DNA of 64,000 nucleotides from Aquidulcibacter sp. (GCA_027532555.1 JAPZTJ010000001.1:1-64000); one strand, 5' to 3'; counted from the first letter of the stretch, positions 9,628 to 18,561 are shown. Notes: generated by a model from the sequence alone, not told the origin. A program made the numbers and translations.

Positions 9628-10350
9628 TTAGCCCGCGATATATTGCGCGCCATTGATGGTCAGCGTCGAGCCATTGATGAAGCCTGGGTCCTCCACCAAA
9701 AACAAAACTGCGCGTGCAATTTCTTCGCTTTCACCTAAGCGGCCGCAAGGAATACCTGCTTTGACTTTTGCAAGGGCATCTGGATGCATGGCAGAAACCA
9801 TTTCCGTCGCAATATAGCCTGGTGCCACACAATTGACGGTCACGCCCTTGGCAGCACCTTCCTGTGCCAAAGCTTTGGTGAAGCCGATCACGCCCGCTTT
9901 GGCAGCGGAGTAATTAACCTGACCAACTTGGCCCTTCTGTCCGTTGATCGAGGAGATATTGATAACACGGCCATAGCCACGCTCCCGCATGCCATTGATC
10001 ACAGGACGGGTGCAATTGAACAAGCTGTCGAGGTCGACATTGATCACACTGCGCCATTGCTCCGGCGACATTTTATGGAAGAAGCCATCCTTGGTGATGC
10101 CGGCATTGTTGACGAGAACGTCAACCGGCCCAAGATCAGCTTCAATTTTTGCCATAGCCGCAGCACAGGCTTCATAGTCGCCGACATCAAATTTGTAGGT
10201 AGCAATTCCTGTTTCCGCTGAAAATGCTGCGGCCGCTTCATCATTGCCGCCATAGTTTGCAGCCACTGCATATCCTGCATCGCGCAAAGCGATTGAAATT
10301 GCCGCGCCAATGCCGCGCGATCCGCCTGTAACAACTGCAACTTTAGTCAT
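9628..10350 (-). CDS. phaB: Acetoacetyl-CoA reductase (short-chain dehydrogenase)
   Basis: NADPH-dependent reduction of acetoacetyl-CoA to 3-hydroxybutyryl-CoA, the second step of poly-3-hydroxybutyrate synthesis. The 240-residue SDR has TGGSRGIG at the cofactor site, NNAGIT, a catalytic Ser in the INISSINGQKGQ segment and the YSAAKAG motif. The GQVGQVNYSAAKAG context is typical of PhaB rather than FabG. The longer open frame is rejected because this ATG has GAGGAAAAC directly upstream. No phaA or phaC is nearby, but a 3-hydroxybutyrate dehydrogenase lies about 29 kb away. Confidence 0.88.
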   Translation of the reverse strand: MTKVAVVTGGSRGIGAAISIALRDAGYAVAANYGGNDEAAAAFSAETGIATYKFDVGDYEACAAAMAKIEADLGPVDVLVNNAGITKDGFFHKMSPEQWRSVINVDLDSLFNCTRPVINGMRERGYGRVINISSINGQKGQVGQVNYSAAKAGVIGFTKALAQEGAAKGVTVNCVAPGYIATEMVSAMHPDALAKVKAGIPCGRLGESEEIARAVLFLVEDPGFINGSTLTINGAQYIAG

Positions 10351-10490
10351 GTTTTCCTCGCCCACCTTGATGTGTTCATTTTGCTGGCACCCTAACCAAA
10401 CTCCATCTGCTGGGAAGTTGTTTTTATGTCGCACTGCAGTCTAATGTGACAGGTCACCACCTTTCGGATTTTTGCAAGAAAGCAAGAGCC

Positions 10491-12191
10491 ATGTCCAAGA
10501 CCTCCCGTCGTGAAACTTTGTTGGGCTTGGGCCTCGGCCTAACGGGTACACTGTGCCTACCCGAAACCGGTATCGCCAAGGGCCGCCGTGTCTTGAAAGC
10601 TGGGGCAGCTGCAACGGCAGATACCCCTTCGGCAGAAATTGGCATCCAAATCCTTGAGGCTGGCGGCAATGCGGTCGATGCCGCGGTCGCAATCGGCTTT
10701 GCACTTGCCGTCAGCTATCCCGAAGCGGGTAACATCGGCGGCGGCGGCTTCATGACCCTTGTCATCCAAGGCAAGCCCTATTTCCTCGACTATCGTGAGA
10801 CAGCACCTGCCAAAGCCAAGGCTGATATGTATTTGAACGCAGAAGGCAATGTTCGGCCCGGCAGCACGGTGATTGGCAATTTGGCGGCGGGAACGCCCGG
10901 GACTGTGGCCGGCCTTTATGCCGCCCATCGCCGGTTTGGAAGACTGCCCTGGGCCCGTGTTGTTGGGCCCGCCATCGGTTTGGCGCGGGAAGGGTTCACC
11001 CCGCCAGCTCAAATGATCCGCATCTATCAAGAAGCCTTCGCGGACCTAGGGCGCGATACGAATTTGGGCAGCTATTTTGGCACGATGACAGAGGGTAAGA
11101 TTTTTACCCAACCAGACCTTGCCAACACCCTTGAAGCGATTGCGCAACGCGGCCCTTCCGCTTTCTATCAAGGTCGCGTCGCCACTCAAATCGTTGCACA
11201 AATGAGCCGGGGCGTCGAGAAAGGGCTTATCAGTCTAGCCGACCTTGAAGCCTATCGTCCGGTTTGGCGTGCAGCCCTGACATCCAAATGGCGTGGTTAT
11301 GAGGTCGTCAGTGCACCACCGCCCAGCTCGGGCGGCATTGCTCTGCTGCAGTTATTGGGCATGAAGGAGGCGCGGTCGGATTTGTTTGCAGGCGTGGCGC
11401 ACAATTCCGCTCAATACATCCATTTGCTGGCGGAATTGGAAAAGCGCGTGTTTGCCGATCGCGCTGTTTATCTGGGCGACCCGGATTTTGTCCAAGTGCC
11501 CGTCTCGCGATTGTTGGATGCGGACTATATCAAGGCGCGGGCCGAAAGCGTGCAGGCAGAGTTTCCATCGCCAACGGAGCGAATTCGCCCCGGACTTGAG
11601 AAGCCACAGACCACGCATTACTCCGTCGTGGATGCCGACGGCAATGCGGTTTCTAACACGTACACGGTCAATGGTTGGTATGGCTCAGGCGTCGTGGTTG
11701 AGGGTGCGGGCTTCCTTCTCAACAATGAAATGGACGACTTTTCAGCAAAGCCCGGCGTTGCCAATCAGTTTGGCGTGGTGGGCGGTGATGCCAATGCGAT
11801 CCAGCCTTTCAAGCGGCCCTTGTCATCGATGACGCCAACCATCCTAACGAAGAATGGCGTGCCTGCGATGGTGTTGGGCTCGCCCGGAGGGTCGCGCATC
11901 ATTACGACCGTTTTCCAAGTCTTGCTGAATGCGCTGGACTATAAGATGCCCTTAAAAGCTGCGGTGGATGCCCTGCGCTATCACCACCAGCTTCTGCCAG
12001 AGAACACCATCTACACCGAACCCTACGCGCCAGCACCTGCAGACCTAAAGCAGGAGTTGGAGCGCCGTACTTATCGGATTGAAGCGCAAAGCTTTAATGG
12101 GGACATGGCCGCCATTCAGGTTAGGAATGGTGAACCCCTTGTGGCACCCGACCCGCGTGCACGCGGCGCTGCGCGGATTACGCGGCACTAG
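10491..12191 (+). CDS. ggt: Gamma-glutamyltransferase
   Basis: Cleaves gamma-glutamyl bonds of glutathione and related peptides, normally in the periplasm. The 566-residue precursor begins with a twin-arginine-like signal (SRRETLLGLGLG). The auto-processing nucleophile is the second Thr of TTHYSVVD at about residue 375, followed by the conserved NNEMDDFSAKPG stretch, PLSSMTPT and the GSPGGSRI oxyanion/substrate loop. Large and small subunits should form by cleavage before that Thr. The start was chosen to open with the signal peptide; the ribosome site is weak (AAGAG). It is divergent from phaB. Confidence 0.93.
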   Translation: MSKTSRRETLLGLGLGLTGTLCLPETGIAKGRRVLKAGAAATADTPSAEIGIQILEAGGNAVDAAVAIGFALAVSYPEAGNIGGGGFMTLVIQGKPYFLDYRETAPAKAKADMYLNAEGNVRPGSTVIGNLAAGTPGTVAGLYAAHRRFGRLPWARVVGPAIGLAREGFTPPAQMIRIYQEAFADLGRDTNLGSYFGTMTEGKIFTQPDLANTLEAIAQRGPSAFYQGRVATQIVAQMSRGVEKGLISLADLEAYRPVWRAALTSKWRGYEVVSAPPPSSGGIALLQLLGMKEARSDLFAGVAHNSAQYIHLLAELEKRVFADRAVYLGDPDFVQVPVSRLLDADYIKARAESVQAEFPSPTERIRPGLEKPQTTHYSVVDADGNAVSNTYTVNGWYGSGVVVEGAGFLLNNEMDDFSAKPGVANQFGVVGGDANAIQPFKRPLSSMTPTILTKNGVPAMVLGSPGGSRIITTVFQVLLNALDYKMPLKAAVDALRYHHQLLPENTIYTEPYAPAPADLKQELERRTYRIEAQSFNGDMAAIQVRNGEPLVAPDPRARGAARITRH

Positions 12192-12200
12192 AGGCTGGTT

Positions 12201-12494
12201 TTAGCGAGCCGCCCGCTTTTGAACCTGAAGCAGCTCAGTCAGTTCTTTGGCACGGTCGATTGCGACGACGACACCATCGTCAGCTTCAATTTCAAACAGA
12301 CGTTTCAGCATCCGCGACAGCACCATCGCATCGCTCGGCGCGAGCGGGCCCAAACGTTGCATGGCGGTGCGTATGACGCGCAGAACCGGCTCACTTGGAA
12401 GTTGGGGCGTGGTACCGTCAAGAGCGGCTACGCCAGAGCCGGACTGGTTGCGATGGTTATCATTAACCGTCGCGGCAAGCGAAAGGATGGTCAT
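12201..12494 (-). CDS. Small uncharacterised protein, last gene of a four-gene operon
   Basis: A 97-residue protein of unknown family. The N-terminal third is polar and probably disordered, and residues 40-95 are predicted helical (VLRVIRTAMQRLG, LKRLFEIEADDG). No signal peptide, membrane segment or metal-binding motif is visible. The ATG lies one base after the stop of the cysteine hydrolase gene (TGA-T-ATG) with GGAA upstream, which strongly suggests translational coupling and a real gene. A TTG start 18 bases earlier is possible. Confidence 0.6.
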   Translation of the reverse strand: MTILSLAATVNDNHRNQSGSGVAALDGTTPQLPSEPVLRVIRTAMQRLGPLAPSDAMVLSRMLKRLFEIEADDGVVVAIDRAKELTELLQVQKRAAR

Positions 12495-12495
12495 A

Positions 12496-13062
12496 TCAAG
12501 TTCCAGAAACAAATAGACTAAGGCTAGATTGAAGTTGCAAAAGCTTGGCTGTGCTGGTCATGGTTGCAAATTGAGGGATGAGGCGCATAGCCGCGTGGGA
12601 AATCGAAAGCGATGACTCATGGGATTCGACGGCGCCGTGTGACACGGCATCTGCAACCAAGGTTACAGCAACACCCAAGTCGGCTGCGGCAACCGCGGTT
12701 GAAAGGCAATAAGGCACCATAGAGCGACCAATTAGGATTAACTCTTCGGTCTCACTCATGACCAAGAAGTCACGAAGTGCAGAGGAGGACAGTGCCGAGG
12801 GGCCCCGGCATTGGAAAACCGGCTCATCAGGTTCGGGTCGCAGACTCGCAATTGGATTTGGGGCACGATCTTGGCGATACACGTGGACAATCCGCCAGCG
12901 CCGCTTTCGAGCCGTTGTCAGGATCAGGGCACTGTTGTGAATGCAGGTTCGCCAAGAGGCAGGTTCTTCCGACACATGTCCGTCAACAACAAGATCGCTA
13001 CACAGCAGAAGTGGAGGTGCGTGGTTTTTGGGGCCCGGATACGCGAAACTGTGGGAATACAT
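12496..13062 (-). CDS. Isochorismatase-like cysteine hydrolase
   Basis: A 188-residue protein of the isochorismatase/nicotinamidase superfamily. The Asp of LLLCSDLVVDG (about residue 23) fits the first triad position, and MVPYCLSTAVAAADLG supplies the nucleophilic Cys. The segment that normally carries the catalytic Lys reads FQCRGPSAL, with Cys/Arg where Lys is expected, so activity may be altered. The ATG lies two bases after the GNAT stop codon. An upstream in-frame start would overlap the GNAT gene. The substrate is unknown. Confidence 0.75.
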   Translation of the reverse strand: MYSHSFAYPGPKNHAPPLLLCSDLVVDGHVSEEPASWRTCIHNSALILTTARKRRWRIVHVYRQDRAPNPIASLRPEPDEPVFQCRGPSALSSSALRDFLVMSETEELILIGRSMVPYCLSTAVAAADLGVAVTLVADAVSHGAVESHESSLSISHAAMRLIPQFATMTSTAKLLQLQSSLSLFVSGT

Positions 13063-13064
13063 GG

Positions 13065-13688
13065 TTAGGCTTGCCTTGCTGTTCGCAATGGAATCAATCT
13101 GTTGTTGGATCGGTCTAGGACGCCAGGATGATCCCATTCGCCTTCTGGCCGCAGGAGGATCATGGGGTCGGTATCCACATGGATCGCCTCTTCATGTTTT
13201 GGAATGAATTTCTCAACTTCGACATATTCATGGTCAGAGAAGGCTAAGTTCGTGCGCCCGGGCCGTGGATTTACCCCACAAGCACGCTGCCAAAGACCGA
13301 CGATTGAAGGCTCAACATGGCCAAGTGCATGGCCATAACCCTTCTTGGCACCTAGCTCGAAAGAGGCGTCAAGGAGGGCGGCTCCCAACCCAGATTTTCG
13401 ATAGCGAGGGAGGACAGCAACCCGTTCAACTTTGAAAAACCCAGCAAACCACCGAAGTCGGACACACCCAACAGGCTCCCCATTCAAACGGGCGATAAGA
13501 TGGGTCGCACCTGCAAAGTCATTGCCGTCAATTTCTTCGTCATAAGGGCAGGACTGTTCGTGCATATAGGCAATCGCGCGCAGAGAAATCACTTGCATGA
13601 TTTCATCCAATCGATGGGCAACGCAAATTTTCCAATTGGGTCCATTGCTGGGGACGATGCGCTCGGGCACACTGGTTGTCGGAATCAT
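13065..13688 (-). CDS. GNAT-family N-acetyltransferase
   Basis: A 207-residue acyl-CoA-dependent acyltransferase. The core runs from about residue 60 (GATHLIARLNGEPVGCVRLR) through the beta4 strand FKVERVAVLP and the acetyl-CoA pyrophosphate loop RYRKSGLGAALL (Q/RxxGxG/A pattern). An N-terminal extension contains the acidic CPYDEEIDGNDF stretch. It shares an ATGA stop-start overlap with the upstream gene and ends two bases before the cysteine hydrolase, so the three are co-translated. The acceptor is unknown. Confidence 0.82.
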   Translation of the reverse strand: MIPTTSVPERIVPSNGPNWKICVAHRLDEIMQVISLRAIAYMHEQSCPYDEEIDGNDFAGATHLIARLNGEPVGCVRLRWFAGFFKVERVAVLPRYRKSGLGAALLDASFELGAKKGYGHALGHVEPSIVGLWQRACGVNPRPGRTNLAFSDHEYVEVEKFIPKHEEAIHVDTDPMILLRPEGEWDHPGVLDRSNNRLIPLRTARQA

Positions 13689-14407
13689 GCAGCACCTCTA
13701 GTTTGTAAGAAGAAAGCTTCAGCTTCCTGATGGGAGGGCATCCTTAGGGTGCCAATTTTGCTTCCCTCCACCTCGGTCAGGTTCATGCGTCCCTTAAGAA
13801 GTCGTGCGCCATCATCGGTGACAGCGCGCATGTACCAGTCTGTTGTCGGGATGATATGTTCGGAAATGAACATGCCGAGATTTACCAAAAGGCGGGCCGC
13901 CTCATGGCGCGAGACGGCAATCCCCCAACCGAAAATCCCGGCCGGCTCCTCTTCGTAGGAACAAATATGTTCTGGGTCGGGGCTTATGGCGTTAAACGCA
14001 TCAGCTAGAACGGCCTGATTGCCGATAGTCGTGAGTGGCACCACACCCAAAAGGCCGCAAAGTGGGCTTGAATCGTCAGCATCAGGTTCGTCGCTCAGCC
14101 CGGCATGGGTCACCCCAAGAAGGCCCAGCTTCGTGCGATTATGGACCCAAGCCATGGTTTCCAAGCTGGCGAGCGGCTCTCCAACCAAGCCGACTGCCAA
14201 CGAGCGCGCCTCAACTAAGCGCGACCCCGAGAGGGCATGGACGTTAAAATCAGCTGCCGCACGCGCAATGCGCTCAAGTGTTGTGCGGCCCTGCATTGGA
14301 CTTCGGACTTCGAGATTGGTGCGCGTGAAGCTCTGCGACATGGGATCTTGTTTAACGGCCCTTCTAGCGATCCTATTTGCCAAACCCTTCGCATCGTAAA
14401 TGGCCAT
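13685..14407 (-). CDS. Uncharacterised protein, first gene of the four-gene operon
   Basis: A 240-residue soluble protein that I do not recognise. There is no signal peptide or membrane helix. The C-terminal half (AGIFGWGIAVSRHEAARLL, then DWYMRAVTDDGARLLKGRM) has a strand-helix pattern that could be a divergent GNAT-like fold, but no acetyl-CoA loop is clear. An alternative ATG lies 66 bases downstream. Neither start has a strong ribosome site. It is divergent from the LysR-type regulator, which may control it, and overlaps the GNAT gene by four bases. Confidence 0.65.
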   Translation of the reverse strand: MAIYDAKGLANRIARRAVKQDPMSQSFTRTNLEVRSPMQGRTTLERIARAAADFNVHALSGSRLVEARSLAVGLVGEPLASLETMAWVHNRTKLGLLGVTHAGLSDEPDADDSSPLCGLLGVVPLTTIGNQAVLADAFNAISPDPEHICSYEEEPAGIFGWGIAVSRHEAARLLVNLGMFISEHIIPTTDWYMRAVTDDGARLLKGRMNLTEVEGSKIGTLRMPSHQEAEAFFLQTRGAA

Positions 14408-14529
14408 TTTCGGGCCAGATCCATGGCTTTGGCTACCAATTGGTCGCTGAAATATACTTACTCAGCAAAAAAAGCTTGGGGAGCCAGAATAATTGCAATA
14501 CAGTGACTGCTTACTTGAGGGGACCCTAC

Positions 14530-15579
14530 TTGAAGGAAGTCGTCCGCCACCGATCAGACCTTTCTGATCTCCACGTTTTTTATGCGGTCGCTGTCTGCGG
14601 CGGGCTGAACGCGGCTGCGCGTAGCCTTCGGGTTGACCCCTCAACAGTCTCACGAGCTCTCGATCAATTGGAAGCCCGGCTGAATACCCGACTGGTGCGG
14701 CGAACCGCTCAAGGTGTCGTGCTGACTAAGGCGGGGGAAACGGCTTTAGCGAGGGTGCGTACCATCGAGAGCCAGATTGAGGAGATGGAGCGGGAGGTCC
14801 TTGATTCCGAGGCAACTGCGCCGGTTGGCGCGGTTACATTGTCCTGCTCAGATGGTGTTGGTGCCTATCTTTTGACACCGGCGTTGACTCACTTGTTACG
14901 GGAAAATCCAAAGTTGGACATACGGTTGGATTGCGGGCTTTGGCCCAATAATCCAATGGAAGCGGACGCGGAGATTTCTCTTGTTTTCAATGCTGAACCC
15001 GTTCCAGGCTATGTATCGAAGCCAATAGCCTATTTTCACTATGCCCTATTTGGGACGCAGGCTTTCTTTGAACTTTATGGTACGCCCGACAGCATTGAAG
15101 ACGCGCTTCGGCATCCTTTCTTACACCATACGGCACAGAACCTAACCGGAAATATGCCGCGGAAAGTTCCCGCTTTTCAGGATTTAGCGCGTAGACGGGT
15201 CGAAACCAATTCCAGCGCCGCTGTTGTTGAGGGTGTTTTGGCCGGGATCGGGCTGGCTGGCATGCCAACAGTTCTAGCTTCCGTGTACCCGGAACTGGTC
15301 ATGGTGGGTGAAGCCCTAGAGCCGTTAGAGTTGAGCCTTGTCTATCATCGCGACATTGAACGAATCCCTCGGATCAAAGTTGTTCTGAAGTGGTTAGAGG
15401 CCGTTTTCGACCCGAAAACCAAGCCTTGGTACCGCAGGGAATTCGTTCCGCCGGCTGACTTCGAACCCTTTTTGGGAGGAGAATCGCCTAACCTGCCGCT
15501 CGGAGCAGGCAAAGTTACCGAGATGGCACCTGCACAAACACAGGTGCCAAAACGTCGTATCGCCACAACTGGTGCTTAA
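14530..15579 (+). CDS. LysR-type transcriptional regulator
   Basis: A 349-residue LysR-family regulator. The winged helix-turn-helix is at the N-terminus (LHVFYAVAVCGGLNAAARSLRVDPSTVSRALDQLEARL), followed by a periplasmic-binding-like effector domain. The start is inferred to be TTG with TTGAGGGG seven bases upstream. A much earlier ATG would add about 50 unrelated residues and run into the divergent gene. The last 50 residues, after the usual LysR end, are Pro-rich and without assigned domain. It probably controls the divergent four-gene operon. The XRE gene begins 24 bases downstream. Confidence 0.85.
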   Translation: MKEVVRHRSDLSDLHVFYAVAVCGGLNAAARSLRVDPSTVSRALDQLEARLNTRLVRRTAQGVVLTKAGETALARVRTIESQIEEMEREVLDSEATAPVGAVTLSCSDGVGAYLLTPALTHLLRENPKLDIRLDCGLWPNNPMEADAEISLVFNAEPVPGYVSKPIAYFHYALFGTQAFFELYGTPDSIEDALRHPFLHHTAQNLTGNMPRKVPAFQDLARRRVETNSSAAVVEGVLAGIGLAGMPTVLASVYPELVMVGEALEPLELSLVYHRDIERIPRIKVVLKWLEAVFDPKTKPWYRREFVPPADFEPFLGGESPNLPLGAGKVTEMAPAQTQVPKRRIATTGA

Positions 15580-15603
15580 GTTTGTAGTAATGGAGTATGT
15601 GAA

Positions 15604-16026
15604 GTGTCCGTAAAAGAGAACGTAAACCCCCGTAAGGCCGATGACCTCGATCATTTTGTTGCTCAACGAGTCCGTCGGCAACGTGATGCTGTCGATATGA
15701 CACAAGACCAACTTGCCCAAGCCTTGGGCATTTCTTTCCAGCAGCTCCAAAAATACGAGCGCGGCGTCAATCGGATTTCCGCGTCGCGTTTGTTCCAGAT
15801 TTCCTGTGTGTTGGGTGTCGGGCCTGAGTATTTCTACGAAGGGGTTGATTGCTCTCAATATGGCGCAACCCCAAAGTCCGAGCGTGCTGAGGGTCCACAA
15901 TCGTCCATCCTGAGCCTGATTGCTCAGAACCCAGATGCTACAGACCTGGTTATCGCGTTTGCGGCGATTAAGTCGTCCAAGCAACGCCAAAAGGCAATTG
16001 ATCTGGTAAAGCTGCTAGCAGATTGA
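15604..16026 (+). CDS. XRE-family helix-turn-helix regulator
   Basis: A 140-residue Cro/C1-type DNA-binding protein. The HTH spans about residues 15-72 (RVRRQRDAVDMTQDQLAQALGISFQQLQKYERGVNRIS), closely resembling the small XRE regulators common in Alphaproteobacteria. The C-terminal 60 residues are a helical tail. The start is GTG with GGAG about eight bases upstream. It is only 24 bases after the LysR gene and may be co-transcribed with it. A hairpin follows the stop codon. Confidence 0.87.
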   Translation: MSVKENVNPRKADDLDHFVAQRVRRQRDAVDMTQDQLAQALGISFQQLQKYERGVNRISASRLFQISCVLGVGPEYFYEGVDCSQYGATPKSERAEGPQSSILSLIAQNPDATDLVIAFAAIKSSKQRQKAIDLVKLLAD

Positions 16027-16035
16027 CCATTTTGC

Positions 16036-16073
16036 GGTGGCGTTTACGACTTCTAGGTCGTAACGCCACCTTT
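16036..16073 (+). terminator. Hairpin terminator after the XRE gene
   Basis: A 14-bp stem (GGTGGCGT plus TACGAC pairing with GTCGTA plus ACGCCACC, one T bulged) starts ten bases after the XRE stop. Only a short TTT follows, so termination may be incomplete. Confidence 0.55.
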
Positions 16074-16135
16074 AGGTCTAGACACAACTTTGGCGTGATA
16101 TCATACTAAGCCTTATTAAAGTAAGGTTTGTATAG

Positions 16136-16681
16136 ATGTCTGATACGTTCGATTTAACTCAAAAAAAGCGTCCAGCCTCGTTTGGACGCTTAGTCCCAAT
16201 TCTCCTAGCGTTGCTGGCCACTGGCGGTCTCATTTACTGGTTTGCTAAACCAAAGCCAGACATTCGCTATGCGCGCAGTGCGACCATTATCCTAAGTCAG
16301 ATCGCGCCGGGCGGTGACGTCAAGGCGAAGCTTGAACGAGGCGCCGAAGTCAGCGTTATCCTAGCTAAGGATCTGAACGGCTGGGCCATGGTTTTGGTCC
16401 CGCCTTCAGATATGGGCTTCATTCGTTTGGCTGAAATCGATTCCGATCGCAGGCCGGTGCTAACCGGGGCCTACAAAGCCAAGGCGTTACAGAAGGCCAT
16501 CTCCTTGCGGGAGGAGCCCAATCCCGCCGCGCAGCAGGTTGATGAGATTCCCACCAAAACCATGGTGCAGGTCTGGGGCTATACCGCAACGCCAACCAGA
16601 AGCTGGGCCGAAATCACCCGCTATAATGAGAAAAAGGTTGGTTATGTGCTCCGTGACAAGTTGGAGGCCGCCTTCGATTAA
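16136..16681 (+). CDS. Membrane-anchored SH3-like domain protein
   Basis: A 181-residue protein with a short cytoplasmic N-terminus, one membrane helix at about residues 19-37 and a periplasmic part. Residues 45-95 and 110-178 look like two bacterial SH3-type barrels (KLERGAEVSVI…LNGWAMVLVP; SLREEPNPAAQQVDEIP…SWAEI). Such domains usually bind cell-wall or protein partners. No catalytic domain is present. Function is unknown. Confidence 0.65.
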   Translation: MSDTFDLTQKKRPASFGRLVPILLALLATGGLIYWFAKPKPDIRYARSATIILSQIAPGGDVKAKLERGAEVSVILAKDLNGWAMVLVPPSDMGFIRLAEIDSDRRPVLTGAYKAKALQKAISLREEPNPAAQQVDEIPTKTMVQVWGYTATPTRSWAEITRYNEKKVGYVLRDKLEAAFD

Positions 16682-16699
16682 GCCTGCCCCCCGGTCGGG

Positions 16700-17680
16700 C
16701 TAGGCTCGAGGTAACAGGATTGTCGCGCCCACGGTTTGGCGCCCTTCCAAAGCACGATGCGCGTCGGCTGCCTGCTCAAGCGGATAGCGTGCACCAATCA
16801 CCGGCCGGATCACTCCCTTTTCCACAAGGGCGAAAAGGTCCTTGGCCGCTTGATCCAGTTCCGGCGTCGTCGCCACATAATCAAACAGTGTTGGCCTGGT
16901 CAGAAACAACGACCCACGTCGGGAGAGATCAAGCGGCGATACTGGCGCTGGTGGGCCAGAGGCATTGCCAAAGCTTACGGTCAAGCCACGTCTTGCGGTA
17001 CTGTCGAGCGAGGCTACCAAAGTATCAGCACCCACAGAATCATAGACGATTTCACAGCCTTTGCCGTTTGTAAGTGCCTTGACCCGCTCAGCAATCGGCT
17101 CCGAACGATAAAGGATGATTTCGGAGCAGCCATGCTCGCGGGCCAATTCAGCCTTTGCCTCGCTACCCACGGTGCCAATGACGCGAACACCCAGATGGGC
17201 AAGCCATGAGCAGGCGATCAAGCCTACCCCGCCCGCGGCGGCATGAAACAAGACTGTATCCCCTGCCTTCAACGGCCGTAGGCGCTGGATCAGAAACTCA
17301 GCGGTCAGGCCCTTCAAGAGGATACCTGCGGCAACATCCAGCCCTATTGCATCGCGAACTTTGACGGCGCGGCCTTCTGGCACGGCAGCATAATCGGCAT
17401 AGGCACCCAAGGGCCCAGAGGAAAAGGCAACCCGATCGCCAATCTCAAACCGGGTAACGGCTTCACCAATAGAGGTTACGATACCTGCCCCTTCAAGGCC
17501 AAGGCCGGACGGCAAGGGAATCGGGTAAAGGCCTGTGCGCTGATAAGTATCGATGAAATTGAGACCACATGCGGCCATCTCAATCAAAATCTCATCCGGC
17601 TTTGGCGTGGGGATCGGAACCTCGCGTAGTTCGAGGACCTCTGGGCCACCCAGCCGAGAAAGGCCGACTTGACGCATCAT
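16700..17680 (-). CDS. NADPH:quinone oxidoreductase-like (zinc-independent MDR)
   Basis: A 326-residue medium-chain dehydrogenase/reductase of the quinone oxidoreductase type. The catalytic N-terminal domain has the LGLEGAGIVTSIGEAV stretch and lacks zinc-ligand cysteines. The Rossmann segment HAAAGGVGLIACSWLAHLG lies at about residues 146-164. It likely reduces quinones or enones with NADPH. Its ATG overlaps the stop of the dienelactone hydrolase gene by four bases, so the two form an operon, perhaps for handling reactive carbonyl or aromatic compounds. Confidence 0.88.
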   Translation of the reverse strand: MMRQVGLSRLGGPEVLELREVPIPTPKPDEILIEMAACGLNFIDTYQRTGLYPIPLPSGLGLEGAGIVTSIGEAVTRFEIGDRVAFSSGPLGAYADYAAVPEGRAVKVRDAIGLDVAAGILLKGLTAEFLIQRLRPLKAGDTVLFHAAAGGVGLIACSWLAHLGVRVIGTVGSEAKAELAREHGCSEIILYRSEPIAERVKALTNGKGCEIVYDSVGADTLVASLDSTARRGLTVSFGNASGPPAPVSPLDLSRRGSLFLTRPTLFDYVATTPELDQAAKDLFALVEKGVIRPVIGARYPLEQAADAHRALEGRQTVGATILLPRA

Positions 17681-18363
17681 GACAAGGTCTCTGCGAAGAA
17701 GGCCATTGTCCGCTCATTCGCAAGCTTGGCACCCGCCGCATCATAATGCTGACCACCAACGCGAGCGAAGGCATGATCGAGACCCTCATAAACATGCATC
17801 CGGATTTGGGCTTGGCCAGAAAGCCCGGCCTTCATGGCGGCTTGAGCATCCTTGTTTACAAAGGAATCTTCCGATGCAACGTGCAGGAGCAAGGGCTTGG
17901 TCTCTGCAGTGGCCTCGGCCAAGCGCTCCTGAATGCCAACACCATAATAGCTGACGCTCGCATTGATGGTCGTGCGGGTCGCGGTCAAATAGGCCAAGAG
18001 CCCACCCAAGCAATAGCCAACTGCGCCGATGGTTCCATGGCTTTTGCGGACATGGTCAATGGTGGCTTGAATGTCCACTACGCCTTTGTCGACATTAAAT
18101 TTGCCAAAATAGTCAAAAGCCTGCTGCCATTCTTCCGGTGTTTGATCGGTGATATCGATCCCGGGCTGAATGCGCCAGAACAGATCGGGGACCACTGCAA
18201 AATAGCCCTCGGCGGCATAGGCGTCCGCCAGATCACGCATGACTTTGTTGACGCCAAAGATCTCTTGAATCACCACTAAGGCGTGGCCATTGGCCTGCGC
18301 AGGTGTGGCAACATAAGCCATGAATGCGCCATCTGGTCCATTGATCGTGAAATGCTCGCCCAT
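17677..18363 (-). CDS. Dienelactone hydrolase family protein
   Basis: An alpha/beta hydrolase of 228 residues in the carboxymethylenebutenolidase family. The nucleophile is Cys in GYCLGG (about residue 118), with Asp in VASEDSFV and His in GLDHAFAR completing the Cys-Asp-His triad. It acts on cyclic lactones or related esters; with no other aromatic-degradation genes nearby the substrate is open. It leads the two-gene operon with the quinone oxidoreductase. Confidence 0.9.
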   Translation of the reverse strand: MGEHFTINGPDGAFMAYVATPAQANGHALVVIQEIFGVNKVMRDLADAYAAEGYFAVVPDLFWRIQPGIDITDQTPEEWQQAFDYFGKFNVDKGVVDIQATIDHVRKSHGTIGAVGYCLGGLLAYLTATRTTINASVSYYGVGIQERLAEATAETKPLLLHVASEDSFVNKDAQAAMKAGLSGQAQIRMHVYEGLDHAFARVGGQHYDAAGAKLANERTMAFFAETLS

Positions 18364-18561
18364 ATGTATATTCTCCGCAAATCAGAATTGATCGTCGCCT
18401 CGCTTGACCTGACGATAGTCGAGCCCCAAGTGAAGGTTGTTACGGCTATGACCTAGTCGCAAGACCATGGGATGACAATCGGTTTTGTTATCTTTCGGGA
18501 AAGCCGCGTTGGGTGATAATTGCGGTCAGCATTGTTTGGCCGAGAATTTGGAGAAGGTAGC

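Noticed and set aside
14552..14569. GATCAGA-CCTT-TCTGATC inverted repeat
   Set aside because: It falls inside the LysR coding sequence just after the start. Symmetry could be chance, and a LysR box is expected upstream.
17746..18279. 177-codon open frame opposite the dienelactone hydrolase
   Set aside because: It is a shadow of a gene with a complete catalytic triad; no ribosome site or homology pattern was seen.
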